A DNA stretch of 64,000 bases, from the NCBI GenBank assembly GCA_017562135.1, contig QEYB01000275.1, positions 72,001-136,000 of the forward strand. The letters run 5' to 3'. A program made the translations under genes and the position numbers. This document shows positions 23,138 through 34,800 of this stretch, in pieces. Under the pieces are notes generated by a model. That model was given only the letters and a program-made list of their open reading frames with translations. It did no database searches and was not told the DNA's origin. The stretch is from Dipylidium caninum (taxonomy: Eukaryota > Platyhelminthes > Cestoda > Cyclophyllidea > Dipylidiidae). The first letter of the stretch is position 1. Each line of letters begins with the position of its first letter.

Positions 23138-26100
23138 AGATCTGACTTGTGCACACACAATGGTGTTAATTCACAGCCTGAAGAAGGGCAGTACCCCAGA
23201 AATTCAGCAAATCCAAATGCATACAAATGCACTCTCAAGTTTTGCACAAATACCAGCACATCTCCTTAATTTAAAGTCCTTTTTGATGAACACTGACGTT
23301 CTACCATCAGAGATTCTTTCAATCTCTGATCTACGCATACCCTATCGAAAAAGTATTGACAACGATTTAAAAAGTGGTGTTTAACCCAGTCATTGTCGTG
23401 AATACCACCTCTTGTTCATTTGTGAAGCCACACTCCAGCGCAATTGCTTGCCATCCATTCGAGAGCTCGTGTCAGCCACTTTGCACCCTCCGGGCTGTGT
23501 TCATTTGCCAGTGTCGTCCCACTCTCCCGTCAATCGGCTGATAAAGGCACCGAGGCATTTGTGAAGGAGTGCCAGGTAAACGCTCCATAACACACATACT
23601 GGCTCCACTGGGCGAGTAAAATGTCAAGCAATTTTGTCTACTGCCAGTCTGCAAATGGAGTGCGTGTGGCTATTTTTCAACTCTGTTGCCCCTTACTAAT
23701 CCTGACACCTGTACACGCTGGCGTGCGTGAGTGCGTGCGTGCGTGCGCACATTGTGCCATGCGCGCATGGGTGTAGGCGCACTCCCAAAAAGATGCAGCT
23801 GTCGCCGCCATCGATTGCCTGCCAACGTCATCACAAAGCCACTAAGGTGCAGTAAAAAAGGCTTTGGTTTTGTGACCTTCGGTCCTATTTTCCGTTCTCC
23901 AGTCAAGTGGTTGAACTCTGTTCATCGGTATGAAAAGAATGTCATGTGACAAGTGGTTGGTGTCCCTGATGAGAGAAAACGATTTTCCTTCATCTGTTGT
24001 CTCAACGATGCCTGACTTACTGTAATTGAAATGCAACCGCTTCAATTATTGATTTTCCCCAGAACGCCGCCAATCACCGTTGGTCCACTTTGAGACCGAT
24101 CGATATGCGGTTTTCCACATTCTTCACCGCCCTAAACGCGGGTTTTGCGATCTCCTTGACTGGCCTCCAGCGAGATACACCCAAAAGTCTACATTGCGTG
24201 GTAAAGGCAGTTGTCGTTAGGGCAATCCCATCGTGCTGGGCTCCAAGTTAGCTGTTTTCTCAGTGGAGAAGCTTGTGGGCATCTCCGTTGCGAGTGACTG
24301 CAAGCCACTGCCTCTTTTGGTAGACAAATAACATCCCACACAACCGGAAGGGTCAACGGGTCTTACAGTTGGAACCGCCTGTGGCGGCATGGATCTCTGC
24401 CCCTCCATTCAAACAGCAACTGCCGTTAAGATATTTACAGTCATTAAATGATGTTTTGCTTGCATTTTCTTTGTCGTCCAGTTAGTCACTTTGTCATACT
24501 CGTCCATTTATTCTGATTTTTCTTGTTTTACTAGTTCATAGTGACATGTCCAAATCATCCGTCGCCTCCAGCTTTCTTTGTTCCCTCAGCCTTAAGCCAT
24601 TTGTGCCTCCTTTAATCGCAAATCTTCTCAACCGTAGATATCAGTTATTAATGAAGCAAATGAAGTACATTTTGGCGCTAAGAATCGTTCGGGTAAAATA
24701 TGACCGCGTCTCCTACGCAGTCAACGCCATCGGCTCGCTCGCTAGCACGGAGGTGCTAACGGCCGTTGATGTACGCAGAGAGCATGCGTATTTTAGGTGA
24801 TTGTATGAAAATTTACTCAAATTTGGATTAAAATACACCTCATTTCTCCAGTTATGAAGTGTACCGCAAAAGCCCCTCCCCCCTTGCACTCCACGTCATG
24901 GGTACTTCGATTTCGACTGCCCCGTGTGGTGACAGTTACTCGGTTGGAGGTGACACGATGGCCGCTGTGAGAGCCGGCAGAGCACCTCCTTGTCCATCTG
25001 TCCATTTGTCCGCCTCTCCGTCTCTTCGTCCGCCTCCCACTACCAGCCCTGCGTTGCACACCTCCAGTGGTTGGGTTCACTGGGCGGAGGTGAGTTTAGA
25101 CGACACCTTGAGGGGCTACTTGGTAACTCCTTCTAACTACTCCCTCCTCCTCCTCAACCGGCTCCTTGTCCCAACCGGTGAATTAGCTGAAGTGGCGTTT
25201 AGGTGACAGGCCAAGCTAGTAGATCTACGGCGACGTGTACTTGAGAGGGCGGAAGTGTGAGAAAACTCACGTGTAGTCCGTAGAGGAGGAGGGGTAGGAG
25301 AGGGGGGGAGGAGGAGGAGGCTGTGAGGAGGGCTCTCACCACAGCTCACGGAGAACGCTTGCGATTCGTGAGGAGCCGAAAGGAGCGAGGCGACTACCCC
25401 TCACGTCGACGGGATGGTTTGGTCGGCGCTGAGGTGAAGACGCTTTGCAGGTGGGGTGAGCACTTTGTCGTTTTCACGGAGGGAAGATACTTTTGATCCG
25501 ATTTGGCAGGTAACTCGCGAACTTTACCAATGCGCAGCTAATGTCCAAACTGTACATTAGCTGCGGCCAGTGCCGTGCAACATTCCATTTCTGGAAATAA
25601 TGTTGCTCGTGATATGTGGAGACAAGACGTGTAAAGGTGCAATTCTCAAGGTATCCGTTGGATTTCCGCCGTCTTGTACAGCACCTCAGCACTGGTAGAA
25701 TGGGTACGATTTAAGGGCAAATTTGCAGTGTCCAGTTCTTGACAAGGCATTTTACATAGTTCAGAGTTCTTGACAGTCTGCGATTTGATTGACCATGCAC
25801 AGCTGCTTACTTTTGACAGCTGTCTTTCTACGTACAGGAGTGACATCCCATGAAAACGGCGTTCACTACAACCCTGTACGCGCTAAAGAAAAGTTTTGGT
25901 CGATTGGAGCCATCTTGAATTTCGCCTCAAAAAACAAACTCTTTTAAATGACCCACGCAGCGGTGAGCATCACATCGCATGCTTCAATGATATTGTCGCG
26001 TCGCATGTGCGGACGGCCGAGTGAGCGGAGGGTGAATGGCCATAAGACGCCAATGTCACACAAGCTGCGCCTGATTTTCTGGCAGAAAATCCGCTCATTG

Positions 26101-27129
26101 CAAAACTCGTTCTCAGATGACCTAATGAGTTCTTACGTCTCAACTCGAATAACAGCCTGCAACTCACTTCTGGTGTTTAAAATCAAACCACCATTTGTCT
26201 TATCAGCTAGTTCCTAAGAAGCGGACAGACTTTTTGAATCGAGAGAAACTTTGAAAGCGTTGCATCTTTAGGATTAACTATTGTCTCACTAACTGAGAAG
26301 GCTTTGATAACAGCTTCGACATTGACATCCCGAGTTGAGTCACGTAGGAAAATATTCCTAATGGCCTGATGTTTGTGAATCAAACGAAATTAGTCCGGGT
26401 CTCGCTGTGCTTTATGACATTGGCGTTGCCAACAAACGCTATTTTAGTTCTTAGTGCAATCTGAAGTCGTAGACTACATGGTCAGCGGTGGAGTCCGGGA
26501 CCCGCTACAGTTGAGATCTTGATGGGGAGACAACAGGCCAAATCTGAGTCCTACTAGGAACAGAGTCTTTTAGATTTTCATTGGTGTCATATGATATCTC
26601 ACCTGGAAACAAAATGACTCTCATTTTCCGGTTTACGCTCTAATCACCACTAGTGACGAGACGCACTTGGCACTCGCCACCGTGTTTCGTCCCCCGATGC
26701 CTATCCCTCCTCTCCCGCCCCTCTCTTCCCACTCCGACCTTTGAATGCGCCTTAAATTAAGTATCTAATTTTGATTCCAATGTTCCGCGAACAATTAAGT
26801 TAACCGGCATTACGGCATTTCGCAGGAGAAAATTCACCCTTATTTGGCCTCATTATGAGAATGCTTGTACTTCGCGATGCGTTCTCCTTCTCCCTTCCCC
26901 TTCCTGTCTGGGGTAGCCATGGTAATGGGCGTCAACCGGCCAAGCGATTGAAGTAGAGAAATGCGCGGACGCGTGTCCATAGGTGCGCACGTGACACCCT
27001 CATGAGGAGAAATCACCGACGCATATCGATTTTTGGTCCTATGGCATTTGTCACTTCGGCTACGGGTGGAATGCAATCGCGCACACCCTTTATGTGGTGT
27101 TGCATTCATTATCCTTTTGCCGTGAACAG

Positions 27130-27285
27130 GAGGAAACACCACCCAACGCAAATGCGAATGTGTTGAACTCTCGCGAAAACGTTGGTCTTCTCTCCAACGA
27201 AGAGACTGTCAACATTAAAAATTACTCAAATCGGAACACTTTGAAAGGAGTGGTCCTCCAATCACTTTTAGTAAATATCGAATAG
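27130..27285 (+). CDS. candidate terminal exon of an unidentified gene
   Basis: An acceptor (ccttttgccgtgaacag, ending 27129) is followed by a 51-codon frame rich in Asn, Glu and Ser (starting EETPPNANANV) that ends with TAG at 27283-27285. A canonical AATAAA follows about 260 nt downstream. No domain recognised. It would belong to a plus-strand gene lying upstream of RBPMS. Confidence 0.35.
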   Translation, partial: EETPPNANANVLNSRENVGLLSNEETVNIKNYSNRNTLKGVVLQSLLVNIE

Positions 27286-27547
27286 AGGATGACCCAATTA
27301 ACCGACAAAGTCTTTTCATTTCAGCCAATTATTTTACTGGCTTTTGTTTGAGGATTTCTATGGGTTCTCCGAGAAGAGGTGCAATTTATAGTTCAGTGTC
27401 TATCATTTTAGACCTTTTTATTGCCCGATCTACTAATGCATAGCAAAAAAATTAGGAAACTGATCTTTTAGTTTTCCAAGACGTCTCTCCCTTTCGTTTT
27501 CCCACTGAAGCGGTATTTGACCTTAAACTGCGCCGATGGTTAACCGA

Positions 27548-27553
27548 AATAAA
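27548..27553 (+). terminator. AATAAA polyadenylation signal candidate
   Basis: Canonical hexamer about 260 nt after the candidate stop codon at 27285 and about 860 nt before the RBPMS promoter. It may close the unidentified upstream transcription unit. Confidence 0.3.
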
Positions 27554-28412
27554 GCATTAAACTCACAGTCCTTGGCACCAATATAGTGTTACAATACGAA
27601 GCAGTGGAAACGAATTCTAAAAGGAACTTATCATACGTTCAGCTCAAGTAACTAAAATGCATTAAAAGCTATATACTACGGTGCGTTGTGTGAGGTTAAA
27701 CAATGGACTGTTTTACCTAGGCTGTTCACGGTGATGCTTCCGGTGGAATTCAGTACATACATACCGTAGCCCACGCAGACCTAGGAAGAATGTCTGTAGT
27801 GTTGAGAGGATTATCGGCCCACAAGCGTAAATGCTCGCATGAAGTTTCAGCATTACATTGCATGGGCTATCGTTTGACCGTGAATTATTCATCTGTCTTT
27901 TGGTTCTCCAATAAAACAGTAAAAACATGACCAACTTTATTAAGATTAGATAAAATCGGAGCAAAATCATCTCCACTTAAGTTTACTTTTAACTCCTGCA
28001 GTTTACCAGTTGTCTTTCGCTTACCATTCTTGCCTTTTGGTTTTGGTAAAATACGAATGAAGTTTATGCGTCAAATTAATTTGAGTGTTAAAGAGACCTA
28101 GACAAATTTTTTCTTAATGAAACAAAAGCTCATGAAACCGTGACGAAGTTGCCTTCGCCCTTTATGCTGGAGAAGTAGAAGTGTTCCGATAATGTGCTAA
28201 GTATACATGAACCAGATCTGTTTAAGGAATTTTAAGCCATATGTAAATAAAGACGTCTTTAATTAAAGAACAAAAAAGAGTGTATTCTTGAAAACTTTTT
28301 GTCTTCTTGAAGAGTTAAAAGATGTTTAGGAGGAACTTAAATCAGATATTTAAAATGACTCCTATTTTATAAGATGTTGTTCGATGAATAGCTAACAACT
28401 ATAAATTACGAG

Positions 28413-28490
28413 CCAATCGAAATTTCCATAAACTTAGCCAATGGGACTTTTGACGCTTCAGCCAATCCCGCTGCGACCCTTTCAGCCAAT
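28413..28490 (+). promoter_or_regulatory. array of four CCAAT boxes (probable RBPMS promoter)
   Basis: Four CCAAT pentamers, all on the plus strand and each preceded by AG (AGCCAAT), lie at 28413, 28438, 28462 and 28486, spaced 25, 24 and 24 nt. The AGCCAAT context is the classical NF-Y binding site. The array ends about 60 nt before the long open 5' region of the RBPMS first exon, the usual place for proximal CCAAT elements. No TATA box is evident. Confidence 0.65.
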
Positions 28491-28857
28491 AAGAAGTCAG
28501 AGATAATGTGTGTGAATGTGTTAGTGCGGACGTACGTGTGAGCAGCATTCAGTGAAGCGTTGTGAGGTGCATAAGCAGGTAGGCGCAGAGATAGGTGGAA
28601 CATCAGATAGGGATAGCCTCTTTATCGTATGTCCACGACTCGCCACCGGCACTATTGACCCTTCAAGAGACAAGCTGGTGCGAGGTGAGATTTACTGTAG
28701 ACGGGACAGTCGAAACCCGGACGCAGTGGCCTTGGGATTAAGGAAACCCCTCAAAGCTGTGCCCGCTAGTGGCCTGCTTTTCTACGCGCGAAATTGTTTG
28801 AAGAGGCAACAAAATACTACGGGAATTAAGAAAGCAGAGTCGGAGGCAATAGAAGAG

Positions 28858-31800
28858 ATGTCTTCAAATTCAATGCTGCCGCCGGCACCTCCACAGCACC
28901 TTAGTAATGGCTCCACCTGTCGTATCAAGACGGACTCCCAGTCTCAACAACAGCAAGGCGGAGAGGAAGGTAGTGAGGTTGCTAATCTCAATGATGAATC
29001 GATGATGGTGCTGTCTCAATCAGTGGACTCAATCCATACCGTTGGAACAGCTGCTGGAAGTGACGCTCTCGACGTGAGTCCAACCCCCGTTTCATAATTT
29101 TCTTCCCTAATGAACGATATCTGATTCATTCGGATTGCGTCACCTTTTATTTGCACCGTAATCTACTCAACAGCACCTTTTTCTCAAAGTTAACTTATCA
29201 AAGGGGAGCCAACCTTTGGGGACGAATAGATCGCTATTTAGTCTTTCGATAGTCGACAAAGGACGCACTTTAGGGGCACAGTTAAAATACCGCCTCGATT
29301 TTCTAGCACGCAACGTGGTCTCTTCCTTCCCGCTTTTCGAACGCAAATGGTTCAACGTCAAGTGAGTGGTGTTTGTTGTTCTGTCCACTGGGAAAATACT
29401 GTGGTTCTGAAGTGAGCATAGGCTACGCCCCTCACTTGAAGCAAATGTAACTTAGGGAGTTCACCAAGGTGGGGCAGTCTGCGTCACCTTGCAAAAAAAC
29501 GACCAATAGCTTTTAACGGTAGAGAGAACAGACTTACACGACGTTGACGTTTGTGTTGGGGAAAAGCGTTCTATCTTTCTGAGGAATACGATTCTTTGAA
29601 ACACAAATTTTCCACTAATCGGTCGGACGTAGCATCGAGATGCGATGCCTATTCTTCCCGCAAATCTCCCACAAACATCCCTCTAGTCCTCACGATGACT
29701 TATTGCAGGCATTTTGCGTTCCCGTGCTGCGAACTCCATTATTGTGTAGTCGGGCCGCCAACCCTTTCGTGCAACCAATGCGTGACAAGAACTGACGGCC
29801 GTAATCCGGAGGCGGGAGCGATCAAAAACGACCTCTGAAATAAGTTCATTGGCGTGGCACTTTTCTCACCTGTCCCTCAAGCAATGCCCCGTGGTGTGCT
29901 GCGTTACCGAACGAGGTCGCAGTGAATCACAAATAGTTTTAACGGGTTGAACAGGCGCCTTTCGTCTGCCGAGTGCCGCTGCGTTAGGCTCTCTCTCCTG
30001 TCTCCTCCTCGACCGAGGACTTCGGACCACTCGACAATCATCAGTTGATACGCACCCTTCCACCAAGACTCCCACATTCCTTTTCAATTGCGTCACGAAG
30101 TTCTTCAACCAGGAGGGACGGTGGGGTCGAATATTCTTACCATTAACATCTTTTTGCTAACCGCATCCTAAAGCACAGCATGCACATTTGTGTCTTCGTG
30201 CAGCCACAAACTTTATTTACAATTACAACAACATAATTTACCCTCACCAACACAACTGTTGCCTGCCTGGCAGGAGTGCATACATCCGAACTCCCACAGC
30301 TTGCATTCGACGCGTTTACCGCATAATCTTAAATCTCCTGAGGTTTCACACCGACTTCACAGCAGCATCGCTCCTCATGCCTTCACAGACTGACCTGTCA
30401 GAAATAATTCAGTCTCTGGGCCTTATTGTAAAGTTAATTTTTCTTGCCATCTAGAGGTCGCATCGTTCTTCCTCTAATCTCCCTTGGAAACTTTGACATG
30501 CGTATCGATGCATCAGCCTATTTCTGATTAGTGAAGGCGAGCAGCTTCTTTCAGGTCACTAAAAAAGGGTGACAAATGGAGAGGCGAAGTGCGATCGCTA
30601 CTTAATGGCGGATTGCCGTCTGATGGGCGCCTTCGAACTAAGAGCGCCTAATTTGCCCACTTTATAGGCAATGGCGCAAGCCAGTCTCCCACAAGCCAAC
30701 GAATGAAAGCGAATTAAATTAAAAACGGGGTTTCGGGTTCCCCTTCTGATGTACGCCTGTTCTCAGATCGCGCAAGTTACGGCGTGGGAATTGTGCACAT
30801 TCCTTTCGGCGAGATAAATGGCACTATTCGCGAGGGGCGAAGGCCTACGGGGCGGTGAAAAGTGGGGGTTCTGCACATTGTCAGCTTTTCAGTACGAAGG
30901 CGTCCAAAACAATGCTTGTGGACGGGGGAGACCTTTCCTCGAGTCTCCTACCTTTTTGCATCTCGCACACCCGTGTGCGTGTTTGTGTGTACCTGCTTAT
31001 GTTTGGTGTTTTTATGAGATGGGGACTCTCCGTTCTCACGTTTACGCGAAATCGCCGTGTTTGGTGCTCGGGTGCATGTGAATAGCGCTTATACGCCAAC
31101 CGCAGTTGTAATTCCCCAATTGCGGATTCTGACAAGCATCGATTCTTGCCTCACCGCGTCGCGGTTGGGACCTCCTCGGACGGTGGTGTCCCGGTCGATG
31201 GCAGGGAAAGGCTCGACTTGACAGCCGGCGCCACCCACCCCCCCCCCAACCTTCCCCCCCCCCAACTAACGTAAATCGGCCTTCTTAGTGTACACACCTC
31301 CTTAGACGAGGCGAACACAAAGATGTCAGTTTTCAGGGCATGACTCACCGCCATTGTGCTGGTACCTGGCCCATATCCAGTAGACCTAATCCGCCGTCTG
31401 AAGGCAGTCGCCTAAGGCCACTCACCACGCACCACCACTCACCGCTCACCGCTCTTGCATTTCTGCATTCACTCCTCAAGTGAGCAGGGCACATGAGGCG
31501 TGGGTGACGGGACGGGACGGGACGGTAAGGGAAGGGACGGGACGGGACGGCAGAGGCCGTCAGCGCACTTTTGCACAGCCTACTTTCTGCTCCCGTCTCT
31601 CCCCCCCGGCCCCTCCCCCCGCTCTATCCTAAATACTTCGGCCAGCACTTGACAAGTACACATTCTATTATTAGGTGCGACGGTCAGCACACCTGACAGT
31701 TTATATCAGCTCGTGTTGGCCTGAAGGTGGGTGAATGCTATCACTTTAAGTTAATTAACTCTAAATGAAGTAATGAACTATTCTCATGCCATTTTTAATC

Positions 31801-34800
31801 CTAGCAACATGTGTATTTGTGTGTGCGTGTGTGTGATGTTGCTATGGTAACTACCGCGTAAACACATTCATACACCCACAAACACGCAACATGGCCGTTA
31901 CTTACTAAGTACGCAGAAACCTTGATTTGAAAATTAGCTCAGGCTGTGCACTCACCGCATTCAAGGCTGTGTAAATACATTTTAAGTCACTACACTGAGC
32001 CACTTTCGACCTCCGCCCCGTCCTCATTGCAGCACGCTGCCGTGTCGCAGTCCACACCCAAGAAATTCCACCATTTGGGGGGGTTGCGAATTGGCTTCTC
32101 ACCATTTTACATGCGGCGAGGATGAGCGCTTTGGTTTGGGCCGAGAGCCTTTGATGCGTTGATGGATTTTCTTAACCAGTGTCTAGGGGCAAAGAATGAG
32201 TGAATAAAACATTGCATGGCAGAATCGCGCAGATACAGATTTTTTACTTAACGATCATTTTCATTACCTATTCAACGATGCTCAAAATCTCACACTGTCG
32301 TGCGGATGCTCCAAACCTTAAAGAAGCATTATAGTGCCTTGGGCGGTCGTCTCACTCCAGGTTCGCGATTACGGAGGATGCGAAGGATCTACACTCGGGC
32401 TGCCGCCTGCAATGAATTCGACATCGGCAGACATTCCACTGTGCTTTGCCTTAACCTAACCGTACTTATGTGCGTCTAATGCCCTCCTCCTCGTGGGGTT
32501 ATGTGTGCATCTAATGCCATCGCGGTCGTGGCTTGCACTTTGGCCAGACGAGTCGGAAAGTTGGCGCGCTCAGCGGCAACTTAGGGGGCCCCCATGAGTT
32601 CATCCGACAGTCAGGCAGAGAAGTGATGTTCCATCCCCTTCTCGCCTAATTGGTTTTAATTGCACAACCAGCGGATGGCGGCGCGAGCAGCTGCACCGTG
32701 GTAAATCGCTTGAGTTCAGGAAAGCGAGCCACCGCCTCCTTCAGGATGTGGATTGGGATCTGGTAATGAAAATAGAAATGTCGTTTCCGTTCTCACAGCG
32801 TGGTCGACTTGTTGTATGCTCCTTCTTTTATGACTCTCTGCACACGAGGTGTAGTGAGATAACCAGGTACCCACCAGACATAGGCAGATTTGTCTTCCAT
32901 TCCCATTAAATTGTAAGTGGTTAAATACTCTCGCTTTTTGTGTCAATTCTCTACATTTTTTGCATTCGATTTTCTTTGCAATTTCAGCAACAAGTTCGAA
33001 CGCTTTTTGTCAGTGGTCTCCCTTTGGACACAAAATCGCGGGAACTTTACCTCCTCTTTAGGGGATTCAAGGTACTGCTAAATCGCCTCATATGTCCTTT
33101 TCCTTGTTACAATGCTACGCCCTCATCATGCTCTCCTAAAGTAATAATTAGCAAGGATGATGCATACGGGTGTTGAAATCTTTGGCCTTTGCCAATATAG
33201 AAACCTGAGAAAAGGAAGTGACAACAATCGCATCCTAAGGCAATAACGCAAATCAACCGAGAAGATTATATTTATTCCGACAGCTTTCTGAAGGAAGCTA
33301 CTGAGTTGTCTATTAAATTACATCTAGCAGAAGAATAGGTTAAACATGACTAAATTGCAGTCATCTGTCATACTTAATGTATTTTATTTATTGTGTTAAG
33401 AAAAACACAATATGGCCTCTTATGAGTCTAGAAACACGAAATCGCCAAATTATTAACATTTCGCCTTTTGCAAAATACAATTGTGACTTTTTATGATGTT
33501 TCCTTTCATTTATCTTCGACGCATCCCTCCGCCTTCGCTGGCCCAACCACTGCAATGCCTGACCTTTGACGACCACCACCGGCCAATCAAATCACCTCCT
33601 CTCCTTTTGACATATCGCCCTGACAACGTCCCTGCTTATCACCTAAAAAACAGGGCTACTTGTCGTCCACATTAAAACCTGCTGGCAAAAATGGCAAGCT
33701 TACTGCTGTAAGATCCTCTTTGATCAAATCATGGTGATGCCTTTATTATCAATAAGACCTTCATGATGTGTAGAAAAGTTCGGGTTACCGCCGTCAAGGC
33801 TGATTTGCGGTGAAGGCTACTCAACTGGTCAAATGCGCGAATGTAGTTAATGACTTTGCATTATAATTTTTTTCTTTTCAGCCAGTGGGATTCGTTACTT
33901 TTGAGACTCGAGAACAGGCTGAAAGTGCCCTAAATGAGTTACAGGTGAGGAAGCTAGTTAATAGACAGAAATTTTGTCAGAGGAGTGCCACTCAGGTCGA
34001 TATATCAATTATTTGTTGTAGCAGCGCCAGGCAAATTTGATTGGACGACGAGTAATGTGCGTGGACGTTTTGACACGTCTCATTGGTAGACACTGACTTA
34101 ATCAATCACTCTACACAAACCCACACTACCTCCGCATCCACCTTACACTAATATGCGCGTGTCACAATGCACGAAAAAATATTCGACAACACTACATACT
34201 GGTTAAGTATATTCTACAGCATGCTAAAAACGACATCGGTGCTTAAAAACAATCACTTGCACCTGTTCAAGCACGTCAAGTTTCTGGCTACTTAAAATTA
34301 TTTTAGTAGTAGGACTTCAGTTACATGTGCTTTGTTACCAATCTTAACAAATTCCTAATCTCACTCATTTTGCACTCCGACCATAGGCCAGGCGATTTGG
34401 AGCGCCTTTGCTGCACTATAGAAAGGTTTGTCATTATGCCTTGACGGCGGATTTTGCGGGAGCACAAATGTTAACCAGAGGTCAACCAACTAGGGTAATC
34501 ACGCGTAAATCGTGCAACAAAGGCGATACTTAACAATGCACGTTGTTTAGAGTGCGCTAAATCCCCTCGGCGTTACACACTCATACATACACACAGTCGC
34601 ACTCACGTGGCCGTTGTGAAGTCGCCCACTCATAAACACACCTACCTACTAGTTGCTAGCAGGATGTATTTTACCGTTTCTGTCGCGGCTTCTTTTTGAA
34701 GGGCATCAAGTTTGACCCTGAGGGGAACCAGCACATGCGACTAGAGTTCGCACGCAGCAACACCAAGGTCACCAAGCCAAAGTGGCCACCAGGGTTCCCT

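Larger units (their letters stand above)
22784..28400. other. mostly non-coding region between the inverted repeat and RBPMS
   Basis: No recognised gene. Codon-like segments at 22943-23137 and 27130-27285 are listed separately. A short GT/GC-rich run is at about 23725-23750 (gtgcgtgcgtgcgtgcg). A purine-rich stretch near 25280-25325 (gaggaggagg) has no coding signal. Confidence 0.45.
29074..32987. other. 3.9-kb first intron of RBPMS
   Basis: No exon recognised. It contains a C-run (31232-31263), a GACGG tandem repeat (31505-31550) and a GT-rich stretch near 31810-31835. Long first introns of this kind often hold regulatory elements, but I cannot point to one. Confidence 0.5.
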
